Counted from the stretch's first letter, positions 42,151-53,743 are shown. The stretch is DNA of 64,000 bases from Aphrocallistes beatrix (GCA_963281255.1 OY725499.1:2809148-2873147); one strand, 5' to 3'. The notes: generated by a model from the sequence alone, not told the origin. Translations and numbers: made by a program.

Positions 42151-42505
42151 TAACAGGAAACCTTTTGAATATTCTCTACGAATATACTAGACATTTTGAG
42201 TCATAACTCATAACTCGAGTATACATGACCTAAACTATTGACCCATATCTGGCTTAGTCTGACTAGCACAAATCTTTTCCATATAAGCCAAACTCTAAAT
42301 ACTGGCTTAAAATGGGCAATATTTAAACAATAAATATAATATTTTTGATATACAAAAATCACACCCGTACTCTACCTATGATGAGCAATAATACACAGTT
42401 GCTATGTTGTGTTTACACATACACACAAAGTTCTCTAATACTACACTGCAACAATTATACCGAAGTTAGTAAATCAAAGAGCTTAGAATAAGATGGTTAA
42501 ATGCT

Positions 42506-45500
42506 TTAGTTAAAGTAACTCATTCTTGCAGCATTGCGCAACTGTGCTTCATTTCTCGGATCGAGGTGAGAGAGAAGAAGGCTCAGATAGCTATTCTCCC
42601 TCCCGAGCATCAAGAATGGAACATCTATCTCGATAATCCTGCCTCTCTCTAGCACTACAATTCTGTCTGAATCTATAATCGTCTCAATGCGATGTGCAAT
42701 TGTGAGTACTGAACAATCTGAAAAGTGACTCCGAATAGCCTGCTGGACTAATGCGTCAGTTTGCAAGTCAACATTAGCAGTCGCTTCGTCTATCAGAATT
42801 ATTTTGTTCTTTCTGAGAATTGCTCGAGCTAAGCATAAGAGTTGACGCTCCCCTGCAGAGAAGTTATGTCCATCTTCCGCCACACTCGTCATCAGCTGAT
42901 CAGGCAGAGATTGAACCATATTGCATAGATGGGACTTTGTGAGAGCATCCCAAATCTCTTCTGAGCCAAACTCTTCAAATGGATCCAAGTTATAGCGGAG
43001 TGTCCCAGTGAAGAGAAAGGGGTCCTGTGGGATGATGGACAGTCTCTTGCGATGCTGGAACAGGTTCAGACTTGAGATATCTTCGTTATCAACCATAATG
43101 CGACCAGCAGATATTCCATTGAGGAGGAAGAGCGAACTGAAGAGAGAAGATTTCCCTGCCCCTGTTCTCCCGATGATCCCTACCTTCTCTCCTGGTCGGA
43201 TGTCAAGAGAAACGTCGATGAGTGAGTATGGGAGATCTTTCGAATATTTGAAGCAGACTCGGTTAAATTGGATTCTTCCATTAGTTCCTTTAAGAAGTGA
43301 AACAGAGTTCTGTTTGCATTCGTGTCTCTTTTGAGAATTCTCTTGTTTCAGTTTGCAGTACTTCAATATTCGATCTACAGACACCATCAAGATGTCTACG
43401 TCTCCGCTAGTTCTCACCACGGTTTGTAACTGTATAGGCAAAGATAGGATTAAAGGTATTGAAAATTCGATGAGATCATTGCTCCCAAGGAAGTTTTTTG
43501 CGATAATTGCCGAGAATATTCCAAATATTACTACGAATACACTCAGAAAATCGATTCGGATTCCAAACCACCGGCTACAAGCTAAATAATGATACCATGC
43601 ACGTGAGTGTTCGTCTAGAAAGTAATGGAAATCTTTTGTGAGTCTTGATTCCAAAGAGAGAGAGCGTATCGTGGTGAGGCCTTGTAGGGTGAGGGAGATG
43701 TGGGAGTAGAGAGGACTACGAGCAATGCTTTCCAAACGTTTCACTTGTGAACAAGTTTTGAGGTACCAATATCTAAACCCTAACGTGCACAGTACTAACA
43801 CACTGAAAGGTAGCAATAAGTAATACTGAACTAAACTGCTAGCTATCACAATGCCAATGCAATAAGTTGAATATTGCCAGAAGTCGTAGAATAACATGGG
43901 AAGTTGCTCATCCAGAAAACCGAAATCTTTGGAGAACCTGTTAAGGATGCGACCACTGGGGTTAGTATCAAAGAAATGGATCGGAGTGTATAAAACTGTC
44001 CTTAACATTCTTTGATGGAGTCTCCTGCTAGCTTGAAGCACAATGTAATAGAAATTGAACCCGCGAAGAAACATGAAAGCAAAACCTGAAAAAGTGAATA
44101 ATGCTACCAATTTCAGAGATCCGGAGTTGTGAATGTTGTAATACCAAGGACATTGTGTAAGCGTTGAGTTTGTCATATTATTTCCATCAAGTGTGAGATT
44201 CCTGTTTTGGAAACATCGTGTGGTAGACTGTATCCACCAGTAAGAGAGGATAATCCCTCCGTTGCTCAAGATAGTCAGCAGCAACATGGAAATTGTTGGT
44301 AAGAATCCACCAGCCCAAAAGTATCTGATATACGTGATCAGAGTAAAGGATGTTGTTGCGTGTTCTTCCTCACTGAGTGAGGTGGTCAACGGCTGTTGTT
44401 CATTCATGTTTTCATTGGATAAATATGTGATATCTTCGGAGGTTTGGTTTCCGTATTCTTGATCCATTGGATTATTATGTTTATTATTCGGACATTTTCC
44501 AAAAGTAACTTCAGTATCAACATATTCTGTTTCATCATTTATTTCTAAAGTCTGAAGGAATCCTTTACAGAAGCCATTTTGCATCACATGTTGATAACTA
44601 CCACTCGATTCCAATCTTCCTTCATTCAACACGAGAACTTGATCAGCTTTCATTGCGTATTGTATCTGATGAGTTACAACTAAGACGAGTTTTTCTTTGA
44701 GGAATTCTTTGATGCATTTTTGGAATATTTTCTGGCCCACCTTCACGTCTACAGCACTGAGAGGATCATCAAAGAGATAAATATCAGCTTGATGGTATAC
44801 TTACCTAGCTAAGGCCACCCTGGCCTTCTGACCGCCACTCAACGTAATTCCTCTCTCACCGATCAATGTCTCGTCTCTCTTGTCAAAAGAGGAAAGATCT
44901 TCTCTTAAACAACAGGCCTCGATAACCTGACTGTAGCGAGCCGATAGGAATGGATTCCCGATCAGTATGTTGTCTCTGATGGTACCAGAGAATATCCATG
45001 GTTCTTGCGCAGCATAAGATAGAACTCCTCTCGTTGAGATGTCTCCTGAGATGCCTGGAAGTTCTCTGATCAGACTCAGGAGGAGACTCGACTTTCCTGA
45101 TCCGATTGGGCCTGTAATGACTGCTAACTGAGGTTGAAACAAGTTGAAGCTGATTGATTTTAGAACTTTACTTCTGGATTCACTTTCGCCTGTTCCATCC
45201 CAAAATGCTGTGAAATTTTTAAGTTGAATCGTATTATTTCCCTTCCGGCTGATGCATGACTTCAGCAATTTTTGGTTATCTCCAACTGGAAATTCTAAAA
45301 TTCTTTGAATTCTTTTCAGTGCAATCACGCTCTCCCTCATGCTAAAAATCGATTGACCCATAAACAATATCATATAAGTTCTGAGGACATGGAAAAGTAG
45401 AAAAGCTGCACTAAGTTGTGATGTATTTAATGGATCACCAATCTGATAACTAACGACATAGATTAAGAACAGTCCTATGAACAGGCTGGTGCTGAAGAAT

Positions 45501-46434
45501 GTAAAGTAACTACTCTGTGCGATTCCTGACATGCTGGCGTATGCTATTTCTTTTCTTCGAATCTTACTGATGTACTTAACAAACGGAATCTCCCAAGCAT
45601 AGAATTTGATCACTCGCATTCCTCTGATGATCTGGTCCATTAGTCGGATGCGTATATCAGCTGTTTTTGATTGATGGAATCTCAAATATCCAAATATGTA
45701 ACCGAGAAAGACCTGTAGCGGTGTATGTAAGATAATGTATCCAACTCCTATCAGTCCGATGGGTCCGATATAAATGAGGACCACAAACAAGCAGACTACT
45801 GCTATAATCGGCGAAATCCAGAACCAATCCCAGACATAAAGTCCAAAGTCTAATTTGAATACATCATTGGAAACGAGATTAATAATATGGCCTATAGAGG
45901 TTTTATGAAGTAAAGTTTGTTGCATTTTAAGAGTTTTCTTGAAAATGGCAGTGGTACAGATTGCTCTCATTTGCAATCCTATGCAAAGTGCTATATAACT
46001 GCTGTTGCTATTGACACCATATTCAGGGAAATGAACGTTGCAATACATACAGGTTGAACAAAGGTGTGATTAGTTTGTATGTTGAAAAAATTTTCAGAAT
46101 CGAGTGCTGAAAAGTAAAAAACGAGAATCGCTTGAATTATTAATAATAGTCCTACCGCAATGCGACAAGTACTACTGACACATAAGAAAAGTTTGCAAGT
46201 TTTCGCTAGTGCAATCTTGATGTCAGGATTTCGTTTCTTTTCGACTTCATATTTCCAGTATTTGTCAAATGTATCATACAACTTCTGGGAACATTGTTCA
46301 TTTGGACATGGAAAAAGATCACTTTGTTTCAGTTTGCTTCTAAATCCTTTGAAAAAGAAGGTTTCTAGCCATGTGAAAAATAGTTGAGAGAAAAGGTTTC
46401 CTCTGTAATCTTTTTTCTTTAGATTGAAATGCAT
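42506..46434 (-). pseudogene. ABCC4: ABCC (MRP4-like) ABC transporter with one frameshift and one in-frame stop
   Basis: Two half-transporters in the order TMD1-NBD1-TMD2-NBD2 with no TMD0, as in MRP4-type exporters of organic anions and cyclic nucleotides at the plasma membrane. The N-terminus (46434) reads NLFSQLFFTWLETFFFKG, the usual ABCC opening. NBD1 has Walker A GPIGSGKSS and signature ITLSGGQKARVALAR; Walker B IYLFDDPLSAVD follows. NBD2 has Walker A GRTGAGKSS, a degenerate signature FSAGERQLLCLARA, IILIDEATANVD and H-loop IAHR. Lesion 1: the frame shifts by one base near 45990-46020, inside the second TM helix. Lesion 2: a TAA at 44801-44803 replaces the Ala expected in ALARAVYHQAD, just before Walker B. 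Otherwise about 1300 residues are intact, so loss is recent, or one or both lesions are assembly errors. The TAA lies in a perfect GTAAGT donor (see findings). Confidence 0.85.
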
Positions 46435-48314
46435 CCTATATTAGGAAGAAATCATATTATAAGTACATAGTATACCGAAATATTTTATGCTGTTCAAAGT
46501 TGAAGTAAAATGGAACAGGAACTTATGATGTCCTACACAAATATCGGAATATGCCCTACAAGGAATATATCCTACAGATTTTATGATCAGCATGATGAAC
46601 AGGCCAAGGGCGGTTATTTTGAAATGTAATACTACGTTTTTTTCAAGGTTTCATCCAGCAGTATGCGGCACGCCCACAGGCGCGTAAATTTAAACCAGTA
46701 TAGATCTAGGCGCGCGAGAATTTGCCTAAACCCCCTATATCGTAATATTAAGTATATAGGCAAGGCGCATGAATATAATCAGATGTTCTAGGCGTATATC
46801 CTAGAAAACCTGGATGAAACCTACTACGCTTTCGGACTACTTAAATTACTACTATTGTGGATCAATTTATAGACACGTACAATCGTTTACTAATTAAATT
46901 TTGTTTGTATTACTGTTTAGTTTGCCGACTTTTATGTATAGTGGCCAAATTCTGAAATGAGTGATTCCCTATATTTTTTTTCAGGACTACCATAAGTGTG
47001 AGAAAGATTAAATCTAGACACAAGGTGTAGAATGTTTATGGACAGACGAAGTTACTATACGATTTGACACCAAATGACAAAATTAACACCTTTTAAAGCC
47101 AAGCAACCTGTAACTCATTATCCATGAATGCAACACTAATTTTCTAAGCCTGGTGCATAAATCGTGAAGTTTCAAGAAACAAAATTGCATGTAATTATGT
47201 ATAAAGGAAACTAGTTGACTTGCTCGCATGCGAATTCAAATATACAGTCGAAACCGGTTTTTTCTTACTATTTCTTTACAGGTTCTAACAGTAAGAAAAA
47301 CCGATGGAAATTAATATAGATTTGGAATTTTTTACACCGGAAATATTCTGAAATAGAAAGAAAAAAACGATAAGTAAGGATAAACCGGAGTGAGAAAAAC
47401 CGGTTTCGACTGTACTTGTATATACGTCAAAACATCTTATACTTGTATAATACGCGTATGGTTATTTATCTCATAGTTACATCTTGAACAATTATGGAAA
47501 TATCATTTTGCTTATCATAATAGTCATATACTTACCTAGATGTGATCACCCTATCATACTAACCTTGATAGAAGACATATTACTGAGCATAGTAGTCGAG
47601 TGGGTGGATCTAAAAACTTGCAACGTGATGGCGTTGCCACTCATCAAATATCAAGCAATATCTTGTTGAGTGGTTAGCACAGACAGTTAAAATGACTTCC
47701 TTTTGAGGATATAATTTCAAAGTAGATTCAAGTGACATTATTTTATTGACTTTGAGAATCTTATCAAATAGAACCGATGTCCTTGATGAATAAATTGAAG
47801 AATGCAATGAAACCAAACTCCATTACTAATCTATAGGAGACAAAAAAGTAAAGTAACGTCAAATAAGATCATTGCTTATCGTATATCAATACATTACAGT
47901 CAATTATTTACTGGGAAAAGGAAGTCAAATATACTTTGTGTGGGATCCAGGGATTCCGGGACAGCAACACTACATTATGCCATCGAATGTTTCAATTTGA
48001 ACCACCACAAGTGTATACTATTTAAAAAGATGGTTTACTTAAAAGACAGATTAGAAACTTCATAGAACTTGGAATAATATAGCATTGCAAAATGGTGGTA
48101 AAAGATTCTTTAGCTTTTATTAGCTAGAATACCGTAGTTCATTTGGCGATGGTTTGTTAATGAAACAGATATACTAAAAATGTGATTAGTATACCAATTA
48201 TTGTGCTAAAGAAACTGATTGTTCAGGATTTAAGAATAGAAGCAGTTGCCATCAAGATTTACTATAAAAGCTGTTGTTGACAAGTCAACCAAACATTTCA
48301 ATTCAACAGAAAAG
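46435..48314. other. Intergenic with two MITEs, no gene seen
   Basis: At 46646-46822 an element has 13 bp inverted ends AGGTTTCATCCAG and GGCGCG-rich interior words; target duplication not clear. At 47245-47412 lies a complete pogo-like MITE. The rest is AT-rich. Up to 23 extra codons in frame precede the start chosen for the second fusion gene (possible ATG at 48246). Confidence 0.5.
47245..47412. mobile_element. pogo/Tigger-like MITE (GGTTTTTTCTTAC family)
   Basis: 168 bases; inverted ends CAGTCGAAACCGGTTTTT, TA on both sides (47243-47244, 47413-47414). GGTTTTT(C)TTAC/GTAAGAAAAACC words repeat within. Partial sister at 42016. Confidence 0.9.
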
Positions 48315-49592
48315 ATGAATGTAGATACTCTCTCTTATATGCGTGATATAAAATCTGCTACAAACGAGGTCCTCGAGTCTAATAAGAACGGATGCTGGGC
48401 ATTGATAGGGTATGTTTATCAGAATGATAGTAAATCAAGCAAGCTGAGTTTGTTGCCAATCAATGTCATCAAACAAGGAGATGTCTGGATAGATTTACTC
48501 ATGGCATTAGAAGATGATCTAATCCTATACGCTTTAGCTAAAATGGAAGATTTGACGACGAATGGAATATATAAGACATTTTTTATTCATTGGATAGGCG
48601 AGAAAGTCGGTGAAAATGTTAAAACGGAGTACGCTCCCCATTTCCATGAAATAAGAAATATTATGCCTCAATTCGATTGTTTGATTTCTTCAATGGATGC
48701 ACAAGATATACAGAAAAAGGTTCATCAACATTTGTCCCAAACTCAAGAAGTAAATCTGAGTCTTACACACAGAAAAAAATCTAGGAGCAATTCGCTACCA
48801 AAACAAAACGCACCTCCAGCTCCAAGTCACGAACCAAAAGAAAGAGTTTCCAAACAGATATCCACAGCTGTTAGCTGTCTCTCACCGCTCTATGAAGATC
48901 ACGAACCGATAGGTCTAGGCAAGATAAGGTACACATCGCTAACTAAATATAAGGTTAGTGTGATTGGGGATGCTGGAGTTGGCAAGACTAGTATATACTG
49001 TTGTTTCAAAGGGGGAGGCACTGCCCTTGACCCTCCCCACTCAATACAACCTTCAACAAAAATCGATCAATTTCAACGCAACGTGGAAATAGGAGAGTGT
49101 GAGCTAACTCTAGACATTTGGGACACTGCGGGCCAAGAACGATACAAGTCGTTCGCATCCTGCTGGCTACGTAACGCCTATGCAGTTCTGCTAGTATACG
49201 ATATTACTGACGAATCTAGTTTCTTGTCTTTGACAGATTGGCTTGCATTAGGGAAGCAATACACTAAGCAAGAGGCAGTGTTCCTACTGGTAGGGAACAA
49301 AGCAGATTTAGAAACGCGGCGAGTTATTTCACAAGAGAGTGCAAATAAATTTGCCAATAAACACGGGTTAATTTTTACTGAATGCTCCGGTCTTACTGGG
49401 TATAATATATCCCACTTGTTCGATCTGGTAGCTAGAAGGATACTCATCGCGTATCCGGACAGGTCCAGGCACCTGGAACCCATTGAGACTTTGTCCATCC
49501 TTGATGAGAGCAACGTCATACAGCTATCCACAGAGAACACCCCCCTCCATACCCCTTCAAACCACTCCAAAAAGAAGTGTTGCATAAAATAA
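48315..49592 (+). CDS. ADF-H (coactosin-type) / Rab-like GTPase fusion protein 2
   Basis: 425 residues from the ATG at 48315. I prefer this to the ATG at 48246 because MNVDTLSYM aligns with the start MNLDTLSYM of the paralog at 37567. ADF-H domain residues about 1-140: CWALIGYVYQ, LEDDLILYALAKM, KTFFIHWIGEKVGENV. Linker 141-205 is Ser/Pro/Lys-rich. Rab-like GTPase 211-382: P-loop GDAGVGKT (218-225), G3 WDTAGQERY with the catalytic Gln kept, G4 NKAD (328-331), G5 ECSGLTGYN. The C-terminal KKKCCIK is a CCXX Rab-type double-geranylgeranylation signal preceded by a basic patch. This is therefore probably a membrane-targeted, hydrolysis-competent Rab tethered to an F-actin-binding module. Single exon. 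Same gene order and strand as fusion 1, about 9.4 kb apart, with METTL27 and the ABC gene between. Confidence 0.9.
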   Translation: MNVDTLSYMRDIKSATNEVLESNKNGCWALIGYVYQNDSKSSKLSLLPINVIKQGDVWIDLLMALEDDLILYALAKMEDLTTNGIYKTFFIHWIGEKVGENVKTEYAPHFHEIRNIMPQFDCLISSMDAQDIQKKVHQHLSQTQEVNLSLTHRKKSRSNSLPKQNAPPAPSHEPKERVSKQISTAVSCLSPLYEDHEPIGLGKIRYTSLTKYKVSVIGDAGVGKTSIYCCFKGGGTALDPPHSIQPSTKIDQFQRNVEIGECELTLDIWDTAGQERYKSFASCWLRNAYAVLLVYDITDESSFLSLTDWLALGKQYTKQEAVFLLVGNKADLETRRVISQESANKFANKHGLIFTECSGLTGYNISHLFDLVARRILIAYPDRSRHLEPIETLSILDESNVIQLSTENTPLHTPSNHSKKKCCIK

Positions 49593-49782
49593 CAGAAAAA
49601 GCTTGTTAATAAAATTGTCATACTTGTACTGATTGCTATTCTTAGCCATTTCTTAGTTTATACCAAATGGTTGATTCATTGAGATTTGTCGAGCACTGCT
49701 CTCCTCATTCCCACAATTCCCGTTTTTCATTTTCGAGAAAAACATTATTTGATCAACATTAATTTCCAATTATTAGTACATT

Positions 49783-51120
49783 CATAGCCTACTCTAATAA
49801 TGCCTCACAGTAGACTGAAAATTATGGACTAGGGATGAAGTAATAGCCGAATGGATTAATACACGATTAGCCTAAAATCGTTAACCATGCAGAATAGGCA
49901 TTAAGAATGTATTACTAGCATATATAAACATGGTATCAAAGTACATATATCCGTTGGAAAAATTCGATTAGTCATCAAATCATTGCGCAACAGGTCATTC
50001 TAAGAAAAAAACGAGAGAATTGAAGAGAAAGGATGATGAGATATTTGGATCAATACAGAGATGTTACGTATGTATACCATTTTCAAAGCTAATGAAGGCA
50101 CAATTAAAGTTCCTAAAGAATAGAATATTTCCATCTTACCGCCTGATATCAGCCATCTCATTGTGAGTTTGTTGTTATTTACGAATATTTTCTCATATGG
50201 ATCCGAAAGCTACATACATATGTATAAATGCATTGGAAATGACACGTGTAGCTACATGTGTAGCTACATGTATAAATGCATTGGAAATGACACGTGTAGC
50301 TACATGTGTAGCTACATGTATAAATGCATTGGAAATGACACGTGTAGCTACATGTGTAGCTACACGTGTAGCCACATGTGTAGCTACATGTGTAGCTACA
50401 CGTGTAGCCACATGTGTAGCTACATGTGTAGCTACACGTGTAGCTACATGTGTAGCTACATGTGTAGCTACATGTGTAGCTACACGTGTAGCCACATGTG
50501 TAGCTACACGTGTAGTCACATGTGTAGCCACATGTGTAGCTACATGTGTAGCTACACGTGTAGCTACATGTGTAGCTACACGTGTAGCTACATGTGTAGC
50601 TACACGTGTAGCCACATGTGTAGCTACATGTGTAGCTATACGTGTGTAGCTACATGTAGCTACACATGTAGCTGTGTAGCTACACGTGTAGCTACATGTG
50701 TAGCTACACGTGTAGCCACATGTGTAGCCACATGTGTAGCTACACGTGTAGCCACATGTGTAGCTACATGTGTAGCTACACGTGTGTAGCTACATGTAGC
50801 TACACATGTAGCTGTGTAGCTACACGTGTAGCTACATGTGTAGCTACACGTGTAGCCACATGTGTAGCTACATATGTAGCTAAATACATATGTATAAATG
50901 CATTGGAAATGTCTGATATTATATTCTAACAGGTGACAGTAGTCTAGAAAACGATTCTAACAAGTGACAGTAGCCTAGAAAAATGATTCTAACAAGTGAC
51001 AGTTGAGATAATTCTAACAAATGACAACTTCAAAATTCTAACAAATGCAGGCACCTCATCCATTCGGCTATTACCGCATCCTTGGTTATTTACTGTGAGG
51101 CATTATTAGAGTAGGCTATG
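49783..51120. mobile_element. Foldback-family element carrying a 12 bp repeat array
   Basis: Ends CATAGCCTACTCTAATAATG and inverse, exact 7 bp target duplication GTACATT (49776-49782, 51121-51127). Same family as 10031-11057, sharing further words (GACTAGGGATG, ATATCCGTTG). The right part holds TCTAACAA(A/G)TGACA words of the other foldback MITE family, so it is composite. The centre (50213-50905) is a minisatellite. Confidence 0.85.
50213..50905. repeat. Minisatellite of 12 bp ACA(C/T)GTGTAGCT units
   Basis: Begins with three units of about 48 bases (ATGTATAAATGCATTGGAAATG + ACACGTGTAGC...), then about 50 units of ACATGTGTAGCT / ACACGTGTAGC(T/C), then ends with the same ATGTATAAATGCATTGGAAATG. 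Units are near-palindromic (CACGTG, ACATGT, TAGCTA). Because no unit contains a stop, it gives long meaningless frames on both strands. Confidence 0.95.
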
Positions 51121-51127
51121 GTACATT

Positions 51128-51916
51128 CTATTGATATGTGAGAGTTATTTGAAAGTAAAAACCTTCCAGATTTACCACATGAGCCCAATCGCCCCATCAA
51201 CTTTCAATTCCAGAACCGGGATTTTGGGGAAAATAAAATTGTAAAATATTCCTGCCAGTCCGTTTGGTTCTCAAAATGGAAATGGCTTCATTACTTTTAC
51301 TGTATCATTTGTGATGAATACACAGATTCTTCAAGGGGTCAAGAGCATGTTGTTATAAGTATTCGATGGATTAATGATGAATTGGTGTCACTGAATATTT
51401 TATTGGGCTGTATGTGGTAGGTAACATATGTGGGATACACTGGCAGCAGGAATTAAAGAGACATTATTACGAATGAACCTAACTTGCTAAATGTCGAGCA
51501 CAATGCTGTGGTGGCGCAAGTAATATGAGAGGAGCTAAAACAGGTAAATATCCGACGAAGAGAAAATAGTTATTTACATACATTGCAACGGTCATGCACT
51601 AAATTTACCAACAGGAGATTATGTTAAAACTCCGAATTAACGAAACATGCACTCGAAACCACTTTTGAAGAATTTTCTAAACCAATCAAATAACTCATCA
51701 AAGCGTGATTTGAACTGGGAAGTTAAAAGAAAACCTTGCACTCGGTTGTCAAAGTTAATATTCTTGTACCCGTGTAATATACGATATACAAGTGCATAGT
51801 GCTTAAAATGTAATATTATATCATATACTGGACCCTAGGATAATGCCTGGAATATGATATTTTGTAGCTTATTTGATATATATTGATCCATTATGCACAT
51901 GTACTTGTAGAAAACA
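51128..51916. other. Intergenic upstream of the third Rab-like gene
   Basis: No gene or repeat recognised; AT-rich. Confidence 0.5.
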
Positions 51917-52609
51917 ATGGCCATTAACTATGATATTTCTGACAGCATTAATGTTCCCATGAGAGAATTCACGGGGTCTCCAAGGAACATTCCTGATTAC
52001 AAGATTTGTCTCCTTGGAAACAGCAACGTAGGGAAGTCAATGCTTCTCAGGTGCCTGTGTGCAGGAGGGGGAGAGCTGTCGAATGAAAATCTCTCCTCCA
52101 CAATCGGGATGGAGTTAGTCAAGCACGTGGTTAAAGGACCTCATCGGTGTCGACTCCAACTTTGGGACACGGGAGGACACGAGAGGTTCAGGGCCATCAC
52201 TGGCAACTACTTACGCAATTCACACGTAGTTCTATTCGTGTTTGATATAACGAATGCTAAGAGTTATGAGGCAATACCTCGCTGGATGGAAATGGCGCAA
52301 GGAAACGTGGATCAAGATACGTTATTCATGCTAATCGGTAATAAATTGGATTTGTTCGAAAGAAGAGTTGTTTCGCAAGTCGACGCTAACAAATTCGCAT
52401 TAAGAAATCGCATGGAGTATTTTGAATGTTCTGCTCGTAAGGGATTTAACATCTTATTTCTATTCAATCAAATCGCGAAAGATCTCTCTTATCAATTTAA
52501 AGAAGAGACTAAAAAAAAGTTTATGAACAGTCTGGAATCTTCTTCTGTCGACCTCACTAATTCCTATCAAGAGGAAGACAAGACAAAGAGCTGCACCAGC
52601 TATTGCTAA
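51917..52609 (+). CDS. Rab-like small GTPase (switch II DTGGHE)
   Basis: 230 residues, single exon. P-loop GNSNVGKS (34-41), switch I Thr62 in STIGMEL, G3 LWDTGGHERF (82-91), G4 GNKLDL (141-146), G5 ECSARKG (170-176). Switch II has His in place of the catalytic Gln and Gly in place of the Ala of DTAGQE, so intrinsic GTP hydrolysis should be impaired. After the P-loop it carries CAGGGEL, the GG-insert signature shared by all four Rab-like genes here. C-terminus KSCTSYC has cysteines suitable for prenylation, though not a classic CXC. Closest in the window to the minus-strand gene at 57215 (shared VSQxDANxFA and LFLFNQIAKD). No ADF-H domain: only 26 residues precede the GTPase fold. Confidence 0.9.
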   Translation: MAINYDISDSINVPMREFTGSPRNIPDYKICLLGNSNVGKSMLLRCLCAGGGELSNENLSSTIGMELVKHVVKGPHRCRLQLWDTGGHERFRAITGNYLRNSHVVLFVFDITNAKSYEAIPRWMEMAQGNVDQDTLFMLIGNKLDLFERRVVSQVDANKFALRNRMEYFECSARKGFNILFLFNQIAKDLSYQFKEETKKKFMNSLESSSVDLTNSYQEEDKTKSCTSYC

Positions 52610-53059
52610 AATATTGTAAAAAAATTATTAATACCTATATTTTGAAAGGGTTGACTGTAAATTTTTGGTTGAGATTTTTCGATTTTTCGGTGGCTCCTAT
52701 GTTCCACTGTTGCGCTGGTCAGATAGAGCCAGAATCAGCGATAATTTTGTGGCAAGGGACCAATGCCAGCGCCAAATTTATCGCTTGTGCCCGTGGCTGC
52801 TGATGAGAGGATAATAGCTAATGATACTCTGATTTAGAAAGTACTCAGCATCGTTTATTGAACTATGTTTATTAATTAGTATTTATTTGTGAGTCTTACG
52901 AAACAAAATTGGGAGAGTCATTCCCTCAGATATTTATGCTCCTGTATATACACATACAGAAAAATTTGGTGATTTTTTAGTGATATTGATTAAAACAGTA
53001 AAACAAACGTATTTAGATATGTTATGCACTTTACAATTAATCAATATCAGCCTTGGCGC

Positions 53060-53108
53060 CCACATAGTTTCCTCCAGCCGCGCTACGCAATTGCGCGAAT
53101 CGCGCTTG
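53060..53108 (+). mobile_element. Solo Helitron 3' terminus
   Basis: CCAGCCGCGCTACGCAATTG followed by a GC hairpin ending CTTG at 53108, next base T, as at the ends of the three Helitron copies near 3-6 kb and 21 kb. The 5' end is not visible. Confidence 0.6.
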
Positions 53109-53743
53109 TGGGATATTAAGATTAATAACACAATAAATATGTGTCTCATTACGTGGTTAAATAGTCTACTTGGAACTGTTGACTGAATTGCACTGCGCTG
53201 GAAATCGAGATAGTCCCCTTGCACTGGAAGCAGCGCTTGAAATCTTCCTAGCTTATTCAAATTAAGAAGATACAAGTTCAATAAATCTCCTCCTGGAAGT
53301 CAGTAACTCGTTGTGAGATGTAGAAGTGTCGGATTATACAGAGCTATGTGGTACCCTAAGTTGACTAATTCATGAAATATCAATTAAGTACTCAAAATTT
53401 GAAACTAAAATAATAAAAAAATATTTGATATTTCGCTTTGGGACTGAGCAATGTTAGAGGTATATACCATAAGCAACCTTTTAACCACTTTTGGGCATAG
53501 AATCTGCATTAATGTTTGAGATTTTGAATAATTCATTAATTAAATAGTTCATAATTATTCACCATTTTTCAATGAGTTAGGGTGGTACTTAATATCAAAT
53601 GACTGCTAGTGTTTCAAACATATGCTCTATGTCCCAGCTGGCATCAATGAATGCCTTTGAATTCACATACTATTAAGTTCAAGTAACTGTGGTCTAATCT
53701 GGTTAATAATCAACATTTTCATAATATCATTACTGCTTAGTGT

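Larger units (their letters stand above)
40793..42505. other. Intergenic with hairpin and MITEs, no gene seen
   Basis: Contains the 35 bp hairpin (41717-41791), a hAT-like MITE (41841-41931) and a partial pogo-like MITE (about 42016-42150). An 80-codon plus frame at 41827 runs through the MITE and is rejected. Confidence 0.5.

Noticed and set aside
46010-46060. A small GT-AG intron (donor GTATGT) to explain the ABC transporter frame change
   Set aside because: No acceptor gives a matching phase without deleting most of the TM helix; a one-base frameshift fits better.
48246-48314. Upstream ATG for the second ADF-H/Rab gene
   Set aside because: Paralog begins at the equivalent of the ATG at 48315; the extra 23 residues have no counterpart. 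It remains possible.
50213-50905. CRISPR-like array
   Set aside because: Units are contiguous 12 bp without spacers, in an animal genome; a minisatellite.
50163-50929. Long open frames of CSYM/VATR repeats on both strands
   Set aside because: They are stop-free only because the 12 bp minisatellite unit has no stop in these frames; same effect on both strands.
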